This document shows positions 7,451 to 16,866 of a DNA stretch of 64,000 nucleotides, one piece after another; position 1 is the first letter of the stretch, and each line of letters starts with the position of its first letter. Source of the DNA: an uncultured Lachnospiraceae bacterium (GTDB lineage Bacteria; Bacillota; Clostridia; Lachnospirales; Lachnospiraceae). A program made the position numbers and the translations under genes. The stretch spans positions 1 through 64,000 of the forward strand of contig CANOFW010000013.1 in NCBI GenBank assembly GCA_947565425.1. The letters are read 5' to 3'. Below the pieces are notes generated by a model, which was not told the DNA's origin, did no database searches, and saw only the letters and a list, made by a program, of their open reading frames with translations.

Positions 7451-8071
7451 TTATAGTGCAATTCCTAACGACGTCAATATCTTATCATAGGATTCAACAT
7501 CGGGCATTAAGATGAAAAATCCCTGTATTCTTACCTCATCTCCAAATTCCGTCTGTATCAAAAGCGCATTATCTCCATATTGACCAAACTGAATTGCCGG
7601 TACACTCAAAATAGCTGCTGCCATATCAATTGCCAGATACGGCACTGATGCTGTAATTACCATATTCGTCATACTGGACAAAGCAGACAAATAAGAACCA
7701 GATATAATGTTTCCGATTTCCTTAATTGCCGACAAATCCATCTCATTAAATTCCTCTGCATAATCATCCGGCCTTCCCATCAGTCGATTGACCAGATACT
7801 GGGCAGATTCCATTTTCAGCAGAAACATCATGCTTCCGCCAATATCACTCTCCACTTCCAGATAAATTCCTACCACTGTCTCCTCTTCCGCGGAAATCGC
7901 AGTCGGAAGCTCCTGGAACGTTAAAAACTTTACATTAGGTACTTCCATGTTCACCTTGATATTCAACATATGAGAAATTGCAGTAGTCGCATTCCCTGCA
8001 CCTATATTGCCAATTTCTTTGAGTACATCAAAGTACATATCATTTACCTGATCTAAACTAAATTTAGCCAT
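7451..8071 (-). CDS. cheC: CheY-P phosphatase CheC
   Basis: CheC removes phosphate from CheY-P and is stimulated by CheD. The protein (206 residues from the chosen start) has both of the family's repeated active-site helices: LKEIGNIGAGNATTAIS near residue 20 and IKEIGNIISGSYLSALS near residue 115. Each retains the E...N pair needed for phosphatase activity, which suggests a two-site enzyme. I choose the ATG at 8069-8071 because GGAGAG lies 7 bases upstream; the earlier in-frame ATG overlaps that site. It pairs with FliY, the second CheC-fold phosphatase encoded in the operon. Confidence 0.94.
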   Translation of the reverse strand: MAKFSLDQVNDMYFDVLKEIGNIGAGNATTAISHMLNIKVNMEVPNVKFLTFQELPTAISAEEETVVGIYLEVESDIGGSMMFLLKMESAQYLVNRLMGRPDDYAEEFNEMDLSAIKEIGNIISGSYLSALSSMTNMVITASVPYLAIDMAAAILSVPAIQFGQYGDNALLIQTEFGDEVRIQGFFILMPDVESYDKILTSLGIAL

Positions 8072-8095
8072 AAACGTTCTCTCCATTTCTTACAT

Positions 8096-8149
8096 GCAGA
8101 TGACGAATAGGCTGTCGCAAAATCTCCGTACAACAGCCTTCGCATCTGC
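8096..8149 (-). promoter_or_regulatory. Long hairpin between cheW and cheC
   Basis: GCAGATG pairs with CATCTGC and GGCTGT with ACAGCC, separated by small bulges, giving a 54-base stem-loop that starts on the base after the cheW stop codon. There is no T-run. It may protect the upstream message from 3' exonucleases or set the CheW/CheC ratio. Confidence 0.5.
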
Positions 8150-8614
8150 TTAAACAGCCTCTGTCTCATCAATGATGCTATTTGTATCAAACAACGAAAT
8201 CAGCTCTTCGCCATTCTTCCCTACCCCATTGATGAAATTGCTCTTATTATTCTTGGCGTCATAAGACACCTTATCAATTTCATCAGGGGCAAGCGTTACC
8301 ACTTCTTTTACTTCATCTACTAAGATTCCAAGCACGCCGTGCTCCTCCAGCTTGAGAATAATAATTCTTGTGACATCCGTAAATTCGTCCGGCTCCAAAT
8401 CCATTTTTGTACGAATGCTCATAACCGGAACGATCTCGCCACGCAGATTGATAATTCCTTTGAAATAGGGCTGTACTTTAGGCACCCTGGTGATTTTCTG
8501 CATACGGACAATATTGTCCACATAACTGATATCAATTCCATACTGCTCGCTGCCGATCTTCACTACAATGAACTGTTTTTTCCCATCTTCTGCAATAGAT
8601 ACATTGTTTGCCAT
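8150..8614 (-). CDS. cheW: Chemotaxis coupling protein CheW
   Basis: CheW links chemoreceptors to the CheA kinase. This 154-residue single-domain protein shows the conserved CheW core: KQFIVVKIGSEQYGIDI, the receptor-binding INLRGEIVPVMSIR, and the later GILVDEVKEVV. Length is typical. It lies 11 bases after cheA on the same message with a GGGGGTG ribosome binding site. No CheV or CheR is present in the window, so the adaptation methyltransferase must be encoded elsewhere. Confidence 0.96.
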   Translation of the reverse strand: MANNVSIAEDGKKQFIVVKIGSEQYGIDISYVDNIVRMQKITRVPKVQPYFKGIINLRGEIVPVMSIRTKMDLEPDEFTDVTRIIILKLEEHGVLGILVDEVKEVVTLAPDEIDKVSYDAKNNKSNFINGVGKNGEELISLFDTNSIIDETEAV

Positions 8615-8625
8615 CTCAACACCCC

Positions 8626-10767
8626 CTAAAATAATGTATTCACATCCAGGATTAAAGCAACCTCGCCATCACCCAGAACTGTCGCACCACTGATAATCTT
8701 AGTGCTGTTGTTAATATATTTACCAAGGGACTTAATTACGATTTCCTGTTGTCCATCCAGTTCATCCACAATCAACCCGGCAAACTTGTCTCCCTTACGC
8801 ACAATAATTACTGTGAGACTCTCCTTTTCCGTCTCATCCGGCGCACAGTCCAAAAGTTGGTCCAGTCGAACCAGAGGAATGACCATTCCTCGAATATGAA
8901 TAACCTCTTTTGCCTGTACATATTTAATGTCCTGCGGCAAGATTTCTTCAATTGTCTCAATGGAACCGAGAGAAATTGCATATTTCTCACCTCTCACTTC
9001 CACCATCAATGCCTGAATGATTGCCAATGTCAGCGGCAAGCGTACGATAAACTTAGATCCTTCTCCGAGCACGCTCTTAACTTCCACATCTCCGCCAAGA
9101 GCTTCAATATTAGACTTCACTACATCAAGCCCTACACCGCGCCCGGAAATATCAGAAATTTTCTTTGCCATTGAAAAACTTGGCATAAAGAGGAAATCAA
9201 TAATTTCCTTCTGGCTTAACGCTGCACCCTGCTCCGGTGTAATCAATCCAAGCTCAATCGCTTTGCTCTTAACATTTTCTGTATCTATACCGTTACCGTC
9301 ATCACTTACTTCAATAATGACATTATTTCCCTCCTGGAATGCATTGAGATGAATAGTTCCCGTTTCTGGCTTGCCTCTCTTTCTACGCGTCTCTGCATTC
9401 TCAAGTCCATGATCGGCAGAATTACGCAAAAGATGCTGCAACGGATCGCCAATTTGATCCACAACCGTACGGTCAAGCTCTGTATCTTCACCTGTCATCT
9501 GTAATTCCATTTTCTTGTCTAATTTTTTGGAAAGATCGCGAATCATTCTTGGGAATTTTTGCACTACACTCTCAATCGGCACCATGCGGACTTTCATCAC
9601 AGACTCATGAAGTCCTGTCGTGATACGCTCTAGATATTCGATCTGCTCATGAAATGCCTGAGAGTTAGCGCCTCCTGAACCACTATCTGATGTGGAGCCA
9701 ATAGAAACCAGAGAATTCTTAGCAATAATCAGCTCGCTTACCTGATTCATCAGCGCATCTAACTTCTCAATATCCACACGGACAGTACGGTTCGTCACCG
9801 GCTTACCAGGCGTAGATTTCTTTGCTGTCGCCTGTGCGGGTTGAGCTGCCGATGTTGCTGCTGCCTGCGGTGCTGGAACCGCTTTTGCCTCTGCTGCCTT
9901 TGCTTCTTGCGCCTTTGTCTCTGCTGCTTTCGCTTCCGCAGCTTCTCGTTTCTCCACGGCTGCGGTCAGCTCGCTATACGTCATCTTTTCACCGATGACT
10001 TTCTCAATCTCAGAAACTGCCTGAGCAACTTCCATAATCTTATTAATATCTTCGTTGCTCACCATATAAAAACTGAAATCAACACCAAACTTCTCATCCT
10101 CAATATCTTGAGAACTTGGATTATATACAATTATATTTCCGAAATCTTCCACTGCCTTGAATACCAAAAAAGCCCGCGCTGCTTTCAGCAGACATTCCTC
10201 CTGAATAAATACGGTGAGACCATAAATACTCATGTTTTTCTTCTCTGCCTCTTTCAACTCTTCTTTTTCTTTCTCGGAAAGTTCAATTTCTAAATACTTC
10301 TTAGAATACTTTTTATCATCACCGCCTGCTTTTTTGTCATCTGCTGGCTCTGGCTTTTTCTCTTCTTCCGATGCATTCCCTGTCCCGGCTGCCAGAATGT
10401 CATTCAATTCTTTGATAATTGCCTCATTGTCATCCGTTCCTTCATCAGAGCTCTCTTTGACATTATCGAGGTATGCCTCTATAGCATCCAAACATTGGAA
10501 TAAAACATCTACCAGGCTACTGGTGACATTCATATTACCGCTGCGGACTTCCTGAAAAACATTTTCCATGTCATGGGTCAATCGCTGCATACGTTTAAAT
10601 CCCATGGTTCCCGCCATTCCTTTTAAGGAATGTGCAGCACGGAAAATCTCATTAATTACATCCATATTTTCCGGTTCTTTTTCCAATGTCATGATACAAT
10701 CTGATAAAATTTGTAGATGACCGTTGGTTTCATCAATAAAAATTTCAAGATATTGGCTCACATCCAT
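8626..10767 (-). CDS. cheA: Chemotaxis histidine kinase CheA
   Basis: CheA autophosphorylates in response to receptors and passes phosphate to CheY and CheB. The 713-residue protein has an Hpt domain with the phosphorylated His46 in FRAAHSLKGMAG, a CheY-binding region, an Ala/Glu/Lys-rich linker (about 265-325), a dimerisation helix pair, the ATPase domain with N box LLRNSADHGLE, G1 VSDDGNGID and G2 SGRGVGLDVV, and a C-terminal CheW-like domain. All catalytic boxes look intact. It is co-transcribed with cheB upstream and cheW downstream. Confidence 0.97.
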   Translation of the reverse strand: MDVSQYLEIFIDETNGHLQILSDCIMTLEKEPENMDVINEIFRAAHSLKGMAGTMGFKRMQRLTHDMENVFQEVRSGNMNVTSSLVDVLFQCLDAIEAYLDNVKESSDEGTDDNEAIIKELNDILAAGTGNASEEEKKPEPADDKKAGGDDKKYSKKYLEIELSEKEKEELKEAEKKNMSIYGLTVFIQEECLLKAARAFLVFKAVEDFGNIIVYNPSSQDIEDEKFGVDFSFYMVSNEDINKIMEVAQAVSEIEKVIGEKMTYSELTAAVEKREAAEAKAAETKAQEAKAAEAKAVPAPQAAATSAAQPAQATAKKSTPGKPVTNRTVRVDIEKLDALMNQVSELIIAKNSLVSIGSTSDSGSGGANSQAFHEQIEYLERITTGLHESVMKVRMVPIESVVQKFPRMIRDLSKKLDKKMELQMTGEDTELDRTVVDQIGDPLQHLLRNSADHGLENAETRRKRGKPETGTIHLNAFQEGNNVIIEVSDDGNGIDTENVKSKAIELGLITPEQGAALSQKEIIDFLFMPSFSMAKKISDISGRGVGLDVVKSNIEALGGDVEVKSVLGEGSKFIVRLPLTLAIIQALMVEVRGEKYAISLGSIETIEEILPQDIKYVQAKEVIHIRGMVIPLVRLDQLLDCAPDETEKESLTVIIVRKGDKFAGLIVDELDGQQEIVIKSLGKYINNSTKIISGATVLGDGEVALILDVNTLF

Positions 10768-10768
10768 A

Positions 10769-11854
10769 CTACTGTACCCCCACCTTCTTTGTTATTGTTT
10801 GTGCAACTTCAGTCAAAGGGACTACTTCATCCACAACGCCTGCTTCCGCAATTGATTTGGGCATGCCATATACCACACAACTCGCGGCGTCCTGTGAAAT
10901 TACGTAAATTTTTTTCTTCTGCTTGAGGGAAAGTATTCCGCCTGTGCCATCAGAGCCCATTCCCGTGAGCACGACACAGACAATTTCATCGTAACCACAT
11001 GTACGCAAGGATTCATAAGTGACATTTGCACAAGGCCGCAAACCTCCAATTGCAGGCGCATTGTTCAATTGAACCACATGGCTGCCGTCTGATTGTTTTC
11101 TGACCTCCATATGTTTTCCACCCGGCGCAACATATACGCAGCCTTTCCTAAGGACATCTCCCTCTACAGCTTCTTTGACTTCAATATCACTGAGCTCATT
11201 CAGCCGATCAGCCATTGATTTCGTAAAACCCATTGGCATATGCTGTACCAATAGCATAGGTGCATTCAAATCTGATGGAAGATATGGGATAACACTTTGC
11301 AGTGCCTTGGGCCCTCCTGTAGAACAGGCAAGCGCCACCAATACTTTCTTTCCAGATAATCCTGTGCGCTCCAATTTCTTAGGAACTTTTACTGGTTCCG
11401 GTTTTACCGCTTCCTGTACCTGAACCTTAGAACCCGCCTGTGCTTTCGCATCGTCAGAACGAATCACAGCTTTGAGCATCTGTAAGATTTTCTTTCGGAA
11501 TTCATCACTCTTCGCTTCTATAATATTACAAGGTTTTGTGATAAAATCAACTGCCCCCAATTCCATGGCACGGATAGTCACATCCGCATCCTTTGTCGTC
11601 AGAGTGCTGACCATTATAATAGTCGCTCGAATTCCATCCTGCTGTAATTTCTCCAACAACTGCAAGCCATCCATACGAGGCATATTCACATCCAAAACTA
11701 CGGCATCATAAGACGTAGTCTTTAATTTCTCATATGCCTCTAAGCCGTCCCTGCAAACATCCTTTGCCTGAAATGTACTTTCTGAATCAATTATATCACA
11801 AATCACCCTTCTCATGAGTGCAGAGTCATCAACAACCAAAATATTTTTTTTCAT
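10769..11854 (-). CDS. cheB: Chemoreceptor methylesterase/deamidase CheB
   Basis: CheB demethylates chemoreceptor glutamates when phosphorylated by CheA. The protein has an N-terminal receiver domain (Asp55 in AVVLDVNMPR, Lys in FITKP) and a C-terminal esterase domain with the triad visible as Ser in ALACSTGGP, His in LLVQHMPMGF and Asp in LTGMGSDGTGG. I start it at the ATG at 11852-11854, which gives the canonical MKKNILVVDDSALMRR opening behind an AAGGGTGA site; longer frames would overlap the PilZ gene. It ends one base before cheA. Confidence 0.96.
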   Translation of the reverse strand: MKKNILVVDDSALMRRVICDIIDSESTFQAKDVCRDGLEAYEKLKTTSYDAVVLDVNMPRMDGLQLLEKLQQDGIRATIIMVSTLTTKDADVTIRAMELGAVDFITKPCNIIEAKSDEFRKKILQMLKAVIRSDDAKAQAGSKVQVQEAVKPEPVKVPKKLERTGLSGKKVLVALACSTGGPKALQSVIPYLPSDLNAPMLLVQHMPMGFTKSMADRLNELSDIEVKEAVEGDVLRKGCVYVAPGGKHMEVRKQSDGSHVVQLNNAPAIGGLRPCANVTYESLRTCGYDEIVCVVLTGMGSDGTGGILSLKQKKKIYVISQDAASCVVYGMPKSIAEAGVVDEVVPLTEVAQTITKKVGVQ

Positions 11855-11858
11855 ATAA

Positions 11859-12614
11859 TCACCCTTTTTGCCTGCGCAAACGCTCCTGCTCAAATATAAA
11901 TTTAATGATCCATTCCCTGTCTTCCGGGCTCTTCATCAGAAACTTTACACGATACTCATACTTCTTTTGTGAATCTTTTCTCTTTCCTGTATTTTTCTTA
12001 ATTCGCTGGCAGGTCAAAACACATGCAACTACCTCCAACGTATAGCTCATGCTTTCGTTTTCTAATGGCAGAGATATTACCATATAATCTCCATCATTTC
12101 CCGGCTCATACCCTACAAACCGCATCCCTCCACCGCTCAAGTCAACAGCAATGGCCTCTTTTGCCAAATCCTCGGGATACGTCAGCCTGTGATGTTCTTT
12201 TAGCTCTCCAATCGGAGATATGTCTACCTCATCCGCTTTAATCGTCTGATAAAGCATATCCAGGGCGCACTCAAACCGATAATGTTCCCGCCGCTGGAAT
12301 TTCTCTAACGGTGTCTTAGGTTCAATTAACAGCAGATAAAGATTCTCCCGGATGTAGCGTCCTTTTATATGCGCAATACAACGGTATATCCCCTTCTGGG
12401 TATAAAACAAAAACTCCAGGCGTACGCCGGATGGCAATGACGCATTTTTTCCCTCTCTTGTCGGCATATCAACTTCAATATCGCCATTATCCAGAATATT
12501 CTGTATTTTGCTGGCGTAAAAATCCGGACGATCCCCTGTTTTCCATCCCTGCTCCACTTGCTGTAAAATCCGAATCTCCACATTATCACCGATTTTCAAA
12601 ATACCAGTATTCAT
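11859..12614 (-). CDS. PilZ-domain flagellar brake protein (YcgR/DgrA-like)
   Basis: The 251-residue protein combines an N-terminal YcgR-type domain with a C-terminal PilZ domain that binds cyclic-di-GMP. The PilZ signature is present: the RxxxR motif in QRREHYRFE (about residue 98) and DLSGGGMRF (about residue 155). YcgR family members bind the motor when loaded with cyclic-di-GMP and slow or bias it. Its place in the fla/che operon between flhG and cheB supports a motility role. The HD-GYP gene at 48371 could remove the signal that this protein senses. Confidence 0.9.
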   Translation of the reverse strand: MNTGILKIGDNVEIRILQQVEQGWKTGDRPDFYASKIQNILDNGDIEVDMPTREGKNASLPSGVRLEFLFYTQKGIYRCIAHIKGRYIRENLYLLLIEPKTPLEKFQRREHYRFECALDMLYQTIKADEVDISPIGELKEHHRLTYPEDLAKEAIAVDLSGGGMRFVGYEPGNDGDYMVISLPLENESMSYTLEVVACVLTCQRIKKNTGKRKDSQKKYEYRVKFLMKSPEDREWIIKFIFEQERLRRQKG

Positions 12615-12629
12615 ATAACACCTCTGCTC

Positions 12630-13505
12630 TTAATTTCTCTGAAAGATAAAACGGGACAATAAATGCACAATTCCCCTCTTTTCTTCTATGGGCGCCGCCA
12701 CTCCATCCAACAAATAACCGGATAATTGATCAAACGCCCTGGATGACTTTGCATCCGGGTACAATATGCTGACCGGCTGCTGCTGGCATACAGCTTTCTC
12801 AAGCAGCGCATCCCTGGGAATTATCCCCAAATACTCCAAATCTCCGTTCAAAAACTGGCCAACTACCGCGTTAAGCTTCTCATATATTCCAACCCCTTCT
12901 TCTTCTGACAATACGCGATTGGAAATAACTTTAACTTTACTTTTTACCCGCCGGAACTCCTCATTCCGATGTAATGCCTTTAGCAGCGAATAGGCGTCTG
13001 TCAAAGAACTTGGCTCAGAAGTAACCAACAAGAGAATTTCTGGACTTGCCATCACAAATTCCAGTACATTGTCTGAAATTCCAGCTCCTGTGTCTACAAT
13101 AATGACATCTGCCAGTTCATCAAGCTGCTCCAAGTTACCTACCAAAAACTTGAGCTGTTCCTTTGAGAGATTATTTACGCCTGTAATCCCGGAACCGCCG
13201 GAAATAAACTCAATACCCATAGGTCCAGGCGTAATAATATCCTTAATGGATTTCTCACGGTAGATTAAATCACTCAAGTTGAACTTAGGAATTGCCCCAA
13301 ACATAATCTCTACATTGGCAAGACCAAAATCTGCATCAAAAATAATCACGCGCTTTCCACGCTTTTTCATCTGTATCGCAAGATTAACTGCAACATTGGA
13401 TTTTCCAACTCCGCCCTTCCCACTGGTGACCGTAAAAATCCTTGCCTTTGGTGTAGTTTTTTGATTTTTCTTCACAATGTCTCTTAATTTTTCTGCCTGG
13501 TCCAT
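12630..13505 (-). CDS. flhG: MinD-like ATPase FlhG (YlxH)
   Basis: FlhG controls flagellar number and position and stimulates the GTPase FlhF. The 291-residue protein has the deviant Walker A SGKGGVGKSNVAVNLA (about residues 28-43), a Walker A' region with DADFGLANVEIMFG and the switch II VDTGAGIS. The C-terminus lacks an obvious MinD-type long amphipathic helix but ends in a hydrophobic, basic stretch. It starts 3 bases after flhF with GGAGG upstream, so the partner proteins are made together. Confidence 0.94.
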   Translation of the reverse strand: MDQAEKLRDIVKKNQKTTPKARIFTVTSGKGGVGKSNVAVNLAIQMKKRGKRVIIFDADFGLANVEIMFGAIPKFNLSDLIYREKSIKDIITPGPMGIEFISGGSGITGVNNLSKEQLKFLVGNLEQLDELADVIIVDTGAGISDNVLEFVMASPEILLLVTSEPSSLTDAYSLLKALHRNEEFRRVKSKVKVISNRVLSEEEGVGIYEKLNAVVGQFLNGDLEYLGIIPRDALLEKAVCQQQPVSILYPDAKSSRAFDQLSGYLLDGVAAPIEEKRGIVHLLSRFIFQRN

Positions 13506-13508
13506 AAT

Positions 13509-14798
13509 CTATTTTCCTCCAAGCAGAAGCTTTACGATATTCTGGGTATTGAAAATTTCAATATCCTCCGGTACATTCTGTCCATAAGTAGTATATGACA
13601 AATCCGTACCCGTGTACAGCTTCATGTTTAAAATATTGCCATAACAACTGGTTTCATCTAATTTTGTAAATATCATCTTGAACTTGAAGTTCTCTTTATA
13701 TACATCCGCAATTTCCATAAGGTCACGATACTTTGTGGTTGCGCTCAATACTAGATATACATCTTTATCGAATTCCTCAGGCACATTATTAATTAACTCT
13801 TTCGTCTCTCCCTGTTGTTCCTCATTCTTGTGGGAGAACCCTGCTGTATCTACCAGCACTAAATCAAATTCTTCTTCCTGTGCTTTTTGTATCTCTTCAT
13901 TCAGTTCTTTAGAAGAATATACAATATTCAAAGGAGTATCTAAAATATTGGCATAAGTGCGCAACTGTTCCGCAGCGGCAATTCGGTAAGTATCTGCCGT
14001 ATACAACGCCACTTTTTTACCTTTCTCTACCTTAAACCTGGAAGCAATCTTAGCAATCGTAGTCGTCTTTCCAACCCCAGTAGGTCCAACAAAAAATACT
14101 ACCTTAGGCTTCTGCTCGGATAGTTTAATTGGTTGTGGCTGCCCAAATTTTAAAATCATCTTCTGATAAATGCTGGAAAGAATATAATCCACGCTTGCGC
14201 CTTTTTTCATTACCTTTTCAACTTCATCCATAATTTGATTGACATATTTCTCGTCCACTTCATTTTCCAGAAGAATACTGTAAATCATTTTAACAAATTT
14301 TAAATTCTCGTCTATAGGAGCATCTTTGGGCATTTCTTCTTTATTCTCCTCTATGGGCTGCGATAATTTCTTTTCTAAAAGAGATTGTAAATTCTCCAAT
14401 TTTTCTTCCAAATTATTACTGTTGCTGCGCTCCGGCACTACTTCCTTTTTCGGCTCTTCGCCCTGCTCTTGTGTCATAGAACTCGCCCAGGTATTCTCTA
14501 CCGTCTCAAAAACTTCCTTGACTTCTTGCGGCTTGGGAATAGAAATTGGCTCGTCTATTGCTACATTGATATTTCCCGGCGCCTGCACCGGCACCGGAGC
14601 TGCCATTCTTGCCGTATGAGGTAGTTCTGCCTCCTCAATTGCTGCCGTAACCTCAAACATCGAACTTTTGAAAGAACGTAAGATACCTTTCGGTTTTATT
14701 TCCTTTACATTCATAATCACAGTACCGGCGCCAAATTCCTCCCTCGCCAGCGCAGTGGCTTCTGCTTCTGTTTTTCCCTGAAATTTTTTAATTGTCAT
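13509..14798 (-). CDS. flhF: SRP-type GTPase FlhF
   Basis: FlhF directs where flagella are built. The 429-residue protein has a basic N-terminal domain starting MTIKKFQGKTEAEA, a variable linker, and the N-G domains of the SRP GTPase family: G1 FFVGPTGVGKTTTIAKIA, G2/I-box around LYTADTYRIAAAEQLR, G3 LVDTAGFS and G4 TKLDET. All nucleotide motifs are intact. Its ATG overlaps the flhA stop codon by 4 bases, pointing to translational coupling. Confidence 0.95.
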   Translation of the reverse strand: MTIKKFQGKTEAEATALAREEFGAGTVIMNVKEIKPKGILRSFKSSMFEVTAAIEEAELPHTARMAAPVPVQAPGNINVAIDEPISIPKPQEVKEVFETVENTWASSMTQEQGEEPKKEVVPERSNSNNLEEKLENLQSLLEKKLSQPIEENKEEMPKDAPIDENLKFVKMIYSILLENEVDEKYVNQIMDEVEKVMKKGASVDYILSSIYQKMILKFGQPQPIKLSEQKPKVVFFVGPTGVGKTTTIAKIASRFKVEKGKKVALYTADTYRIAAAEQLRTYANILDTPLNIVYSSKELNEEIQKAQEEEFDLVLVDTAGFSHKNEEQQGETKELINNVPEEFDKDVYLVLSATTKYRDLMEIADVYKENFKFKMIFTKLDETSCYGNILNMKLYTGTDLSYTTYGQNVPEDIEIFNTQNIVKLLLGGK

Positions 14799-16831
14799 GA
14801 AAGGCTCACCATCCCTACTGATTGTAATTCTATATTAGATTCTACTTCATTATACGATACCACAATCAAGTCCTTGAAGTAGTCCTCCGTCAACTTCTTA
14901 AAGTACATTCGCACAATGGGGGATGTAATAATAATTGGATTCTTCCCCAACTCTTCCAGTTTTCCGATTTCCTGCTCCAAAGCATCCATAATAGCCTTGG
15001 TTTTTTCCGGGTCAAGCGTTAGGTATGCACCTTGCTCCGTCTGCTTTACAGACGACATAATTTCCTGCTCAACCTCTGGATCTAACGTGATTACGCTCGT
15101 CATCTCATTTGACGGGAAATATTTGCTGGAAATTGCACGTTTTAAACTTTGCCTTGCATATTCTGTCAACACATCCGTATCGCGGGACGTCGCTGCATGA
15201 TCTGCAAGTGTCTCAAATATTGTAAGCAAATCACGGATAGATATCCCCTCATGCAACAAATTCTGTAATACTTTTTGAATCTCTCCAACGCCAAGCAGCT
15301 TCGGCACAAGTTCGTCCACAAGGGTCGGATGATTCTCTCTGATATTGTCGATAAGGCTCTGAACATCCTGTCTCGATAACAATTCATCAATATGGCTCCT
15401 AATTACTTCTGTCAGATGAGTGGCAATAATGGAAGGTGGATCTACTACCGTGTAGCCCAGACTTTCTGCCCGCTCACGCTGATTTTCCGTAATCCATAAT
15501 GCCGGAAGGTGGAACGACGGCTCGAACGTCGGAATACCGGAAATCTCTTCCTCCACAAACCCTGGATTCATCGCCATATAATGGTCAAACAGAATTTCAC
15601 CTTCGGTAATCTGAATGCCTTTGATCTTAATAATATATTGGTTTGGATTCAACTGAATGTTATCTCGCAGACGGATAATCGGCACAACTGTTCCCAGCTC
15701 TAATGCAATCTGCCTTCGGATCATAACTACACGATCTAATAAATCACCGCCCTGATTCACATCTGCAAGGGGGATAATCCCATATCCAAACTCCAACTCG
15801 ATAGGGTCTACCTGCAATAAGGACACCACATTTTCCGGTCGGCGAATTTCTTCCGCCTCTTCTTCTGCGGCATCCACCTCCTCTTCGATAGCCTCCACTT
15901 CGAGATGGTTATCCATGCTCCTGCCGGCAACAATAAAACTAATCCCCAGCGGCAAAAACAACTTCCATTCCAAAGGTGTGGTAATCCCAAGAAAACACAT
16001 AACCGTACCTACAATATACAAAACCTTAGGAATACCGAATAACTGACGAATCAGCGTATCGCCGAAATCAGCCTCTTTCGATGCCTTCGTTACAAGAATA
16101 CCTGTCGCCAACGAGATTAAAAGTGAGGGAATCTGGCTGACAAGCCCATCACCGATTGTAAGGACTCCAAACTCATTCAGCGCATCCATAATTTCCATAT
16201 CTCGACGAAGCATTCCCATTGCAATGCCACCTACCAAGTTAATTAGTGTAATAATCATGCCAACTGTGGCATCTCCCTTTACATACTTTGTGGCACCATC
16301 CATGGCTCCAAAAAAGCTGGATTCCTGCTGAATTTTCTCACGGCGCTCCCTTGCCTGATTCTCGTTAATAATCCCCGTATTCAAATCCGCATCTATCGCC
16401 ATCTGCTTACCAGGCATTGCATCCAAGGTAAATCTTGCCGTTACCTCTGATACACGCTCGGAACCTTTGTTGATAACAATAAACTGAATTAAAACCATAA
16501 CAATGAAAATAATCGCGCCGATAATTAAATCATTGCCACCCACAAACTGTCCGAAAGTCCTGACAACATTACCGGGATCACCCGTATTGAGGATCAAACG
16601 CGTCGAGGAAACGTTCAATGATATACGGAAAATGGTCGTGAACAGCAGCAATGTTGGGAAAAAGGACATATCCAACACTTCCCGTACAAACAACGCATTC
16701 ATCAAAATCACTAACGCTAGTGAAATATTCACTGCAAGCATCACATCCAGCAAAAAGGAAGGAATTGGAATAATAAAGAATATGATTGCCGCAAGCAAGT
16801 ACATTGCGACTCCTGCATCCGCTTTCTTCAT
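14795..16831 (-). CDS. flhA: Flagellar export gate protein FlhA
   Basis: FlhA forms the nonameric ring of the type III export gate and couples export to ion flow. The 678-residue protein has about eight transmembrane segments in the first 310 residues, including the conserved cytosolic FHIPEP-loop region (FTLDAMPGKQMAIDADLNTG, about residues 136-155), then a large cytosolic domain that receives chaperone-cargo complexes. Length matches the family. A Glu-rich linker (EAIEEEVDAAEEEAEE) joins the halves. Confidence 0.97.
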   Translation of the reverse strand: MKKADAGVAMYLLAAIIFFIIPIPSFLLDVMLAVNISLALVILMNALFVREVLDMSFFPTLLLFTTIFRISLNVSSTRLILNTGDPGNVVRTFGQFVGGNDLIIGAIIFIVMVLIQFIVINKGSERVSEVTARFTLDAMPGKQMAIDADLNTGIINENQARERREKIQQESSFFGAMDGATKYVKGDATVGMIITLINLVGGIAMGMLRRDMEIMDALNEFGVLTIGDGLVSQIPSLLISLATGILVTKASKEADFGDTLIRQLFGIPKVLYIVGTVMCFLGITTPLEWKLFLPLGISFIVAGRSMDNHLEVEAIEEEVDAAEEEAEEIRRPENVVSLLQVDPIELEFGYGIIPLADVNQGGDLLDRVVMIRRQIALELGTVVPIIRLRDNIQLNPNQYIIKIKGIQITEGEILFDHYMAMNPGFVEEEISGIPTFEPSFHLPALWITENQRERAESLGYTVVDPPSIIATHLTEVIRSHIDELLSRQDVQSLIDNIRENHPTLVDELVPKLLGVGEIQKVLQNLLHEGISIRDLLTIFETLADHAATSRDTDVLTEYARQSLKRAISSKYFPSNEMTSVITLDPEVEQEIMSSVKQTEQGAYLTLDPEKTKAIMDALEQEIGKLEELGKNPIIITSPIVRMYFKKLTEDYFKDLIVVSYNEVESNIELQSVGMVSLS

Positions 16832-16866
16832 GCTCTCTTCTCCTTTCGTCTCTTCCTCATTTGCAT

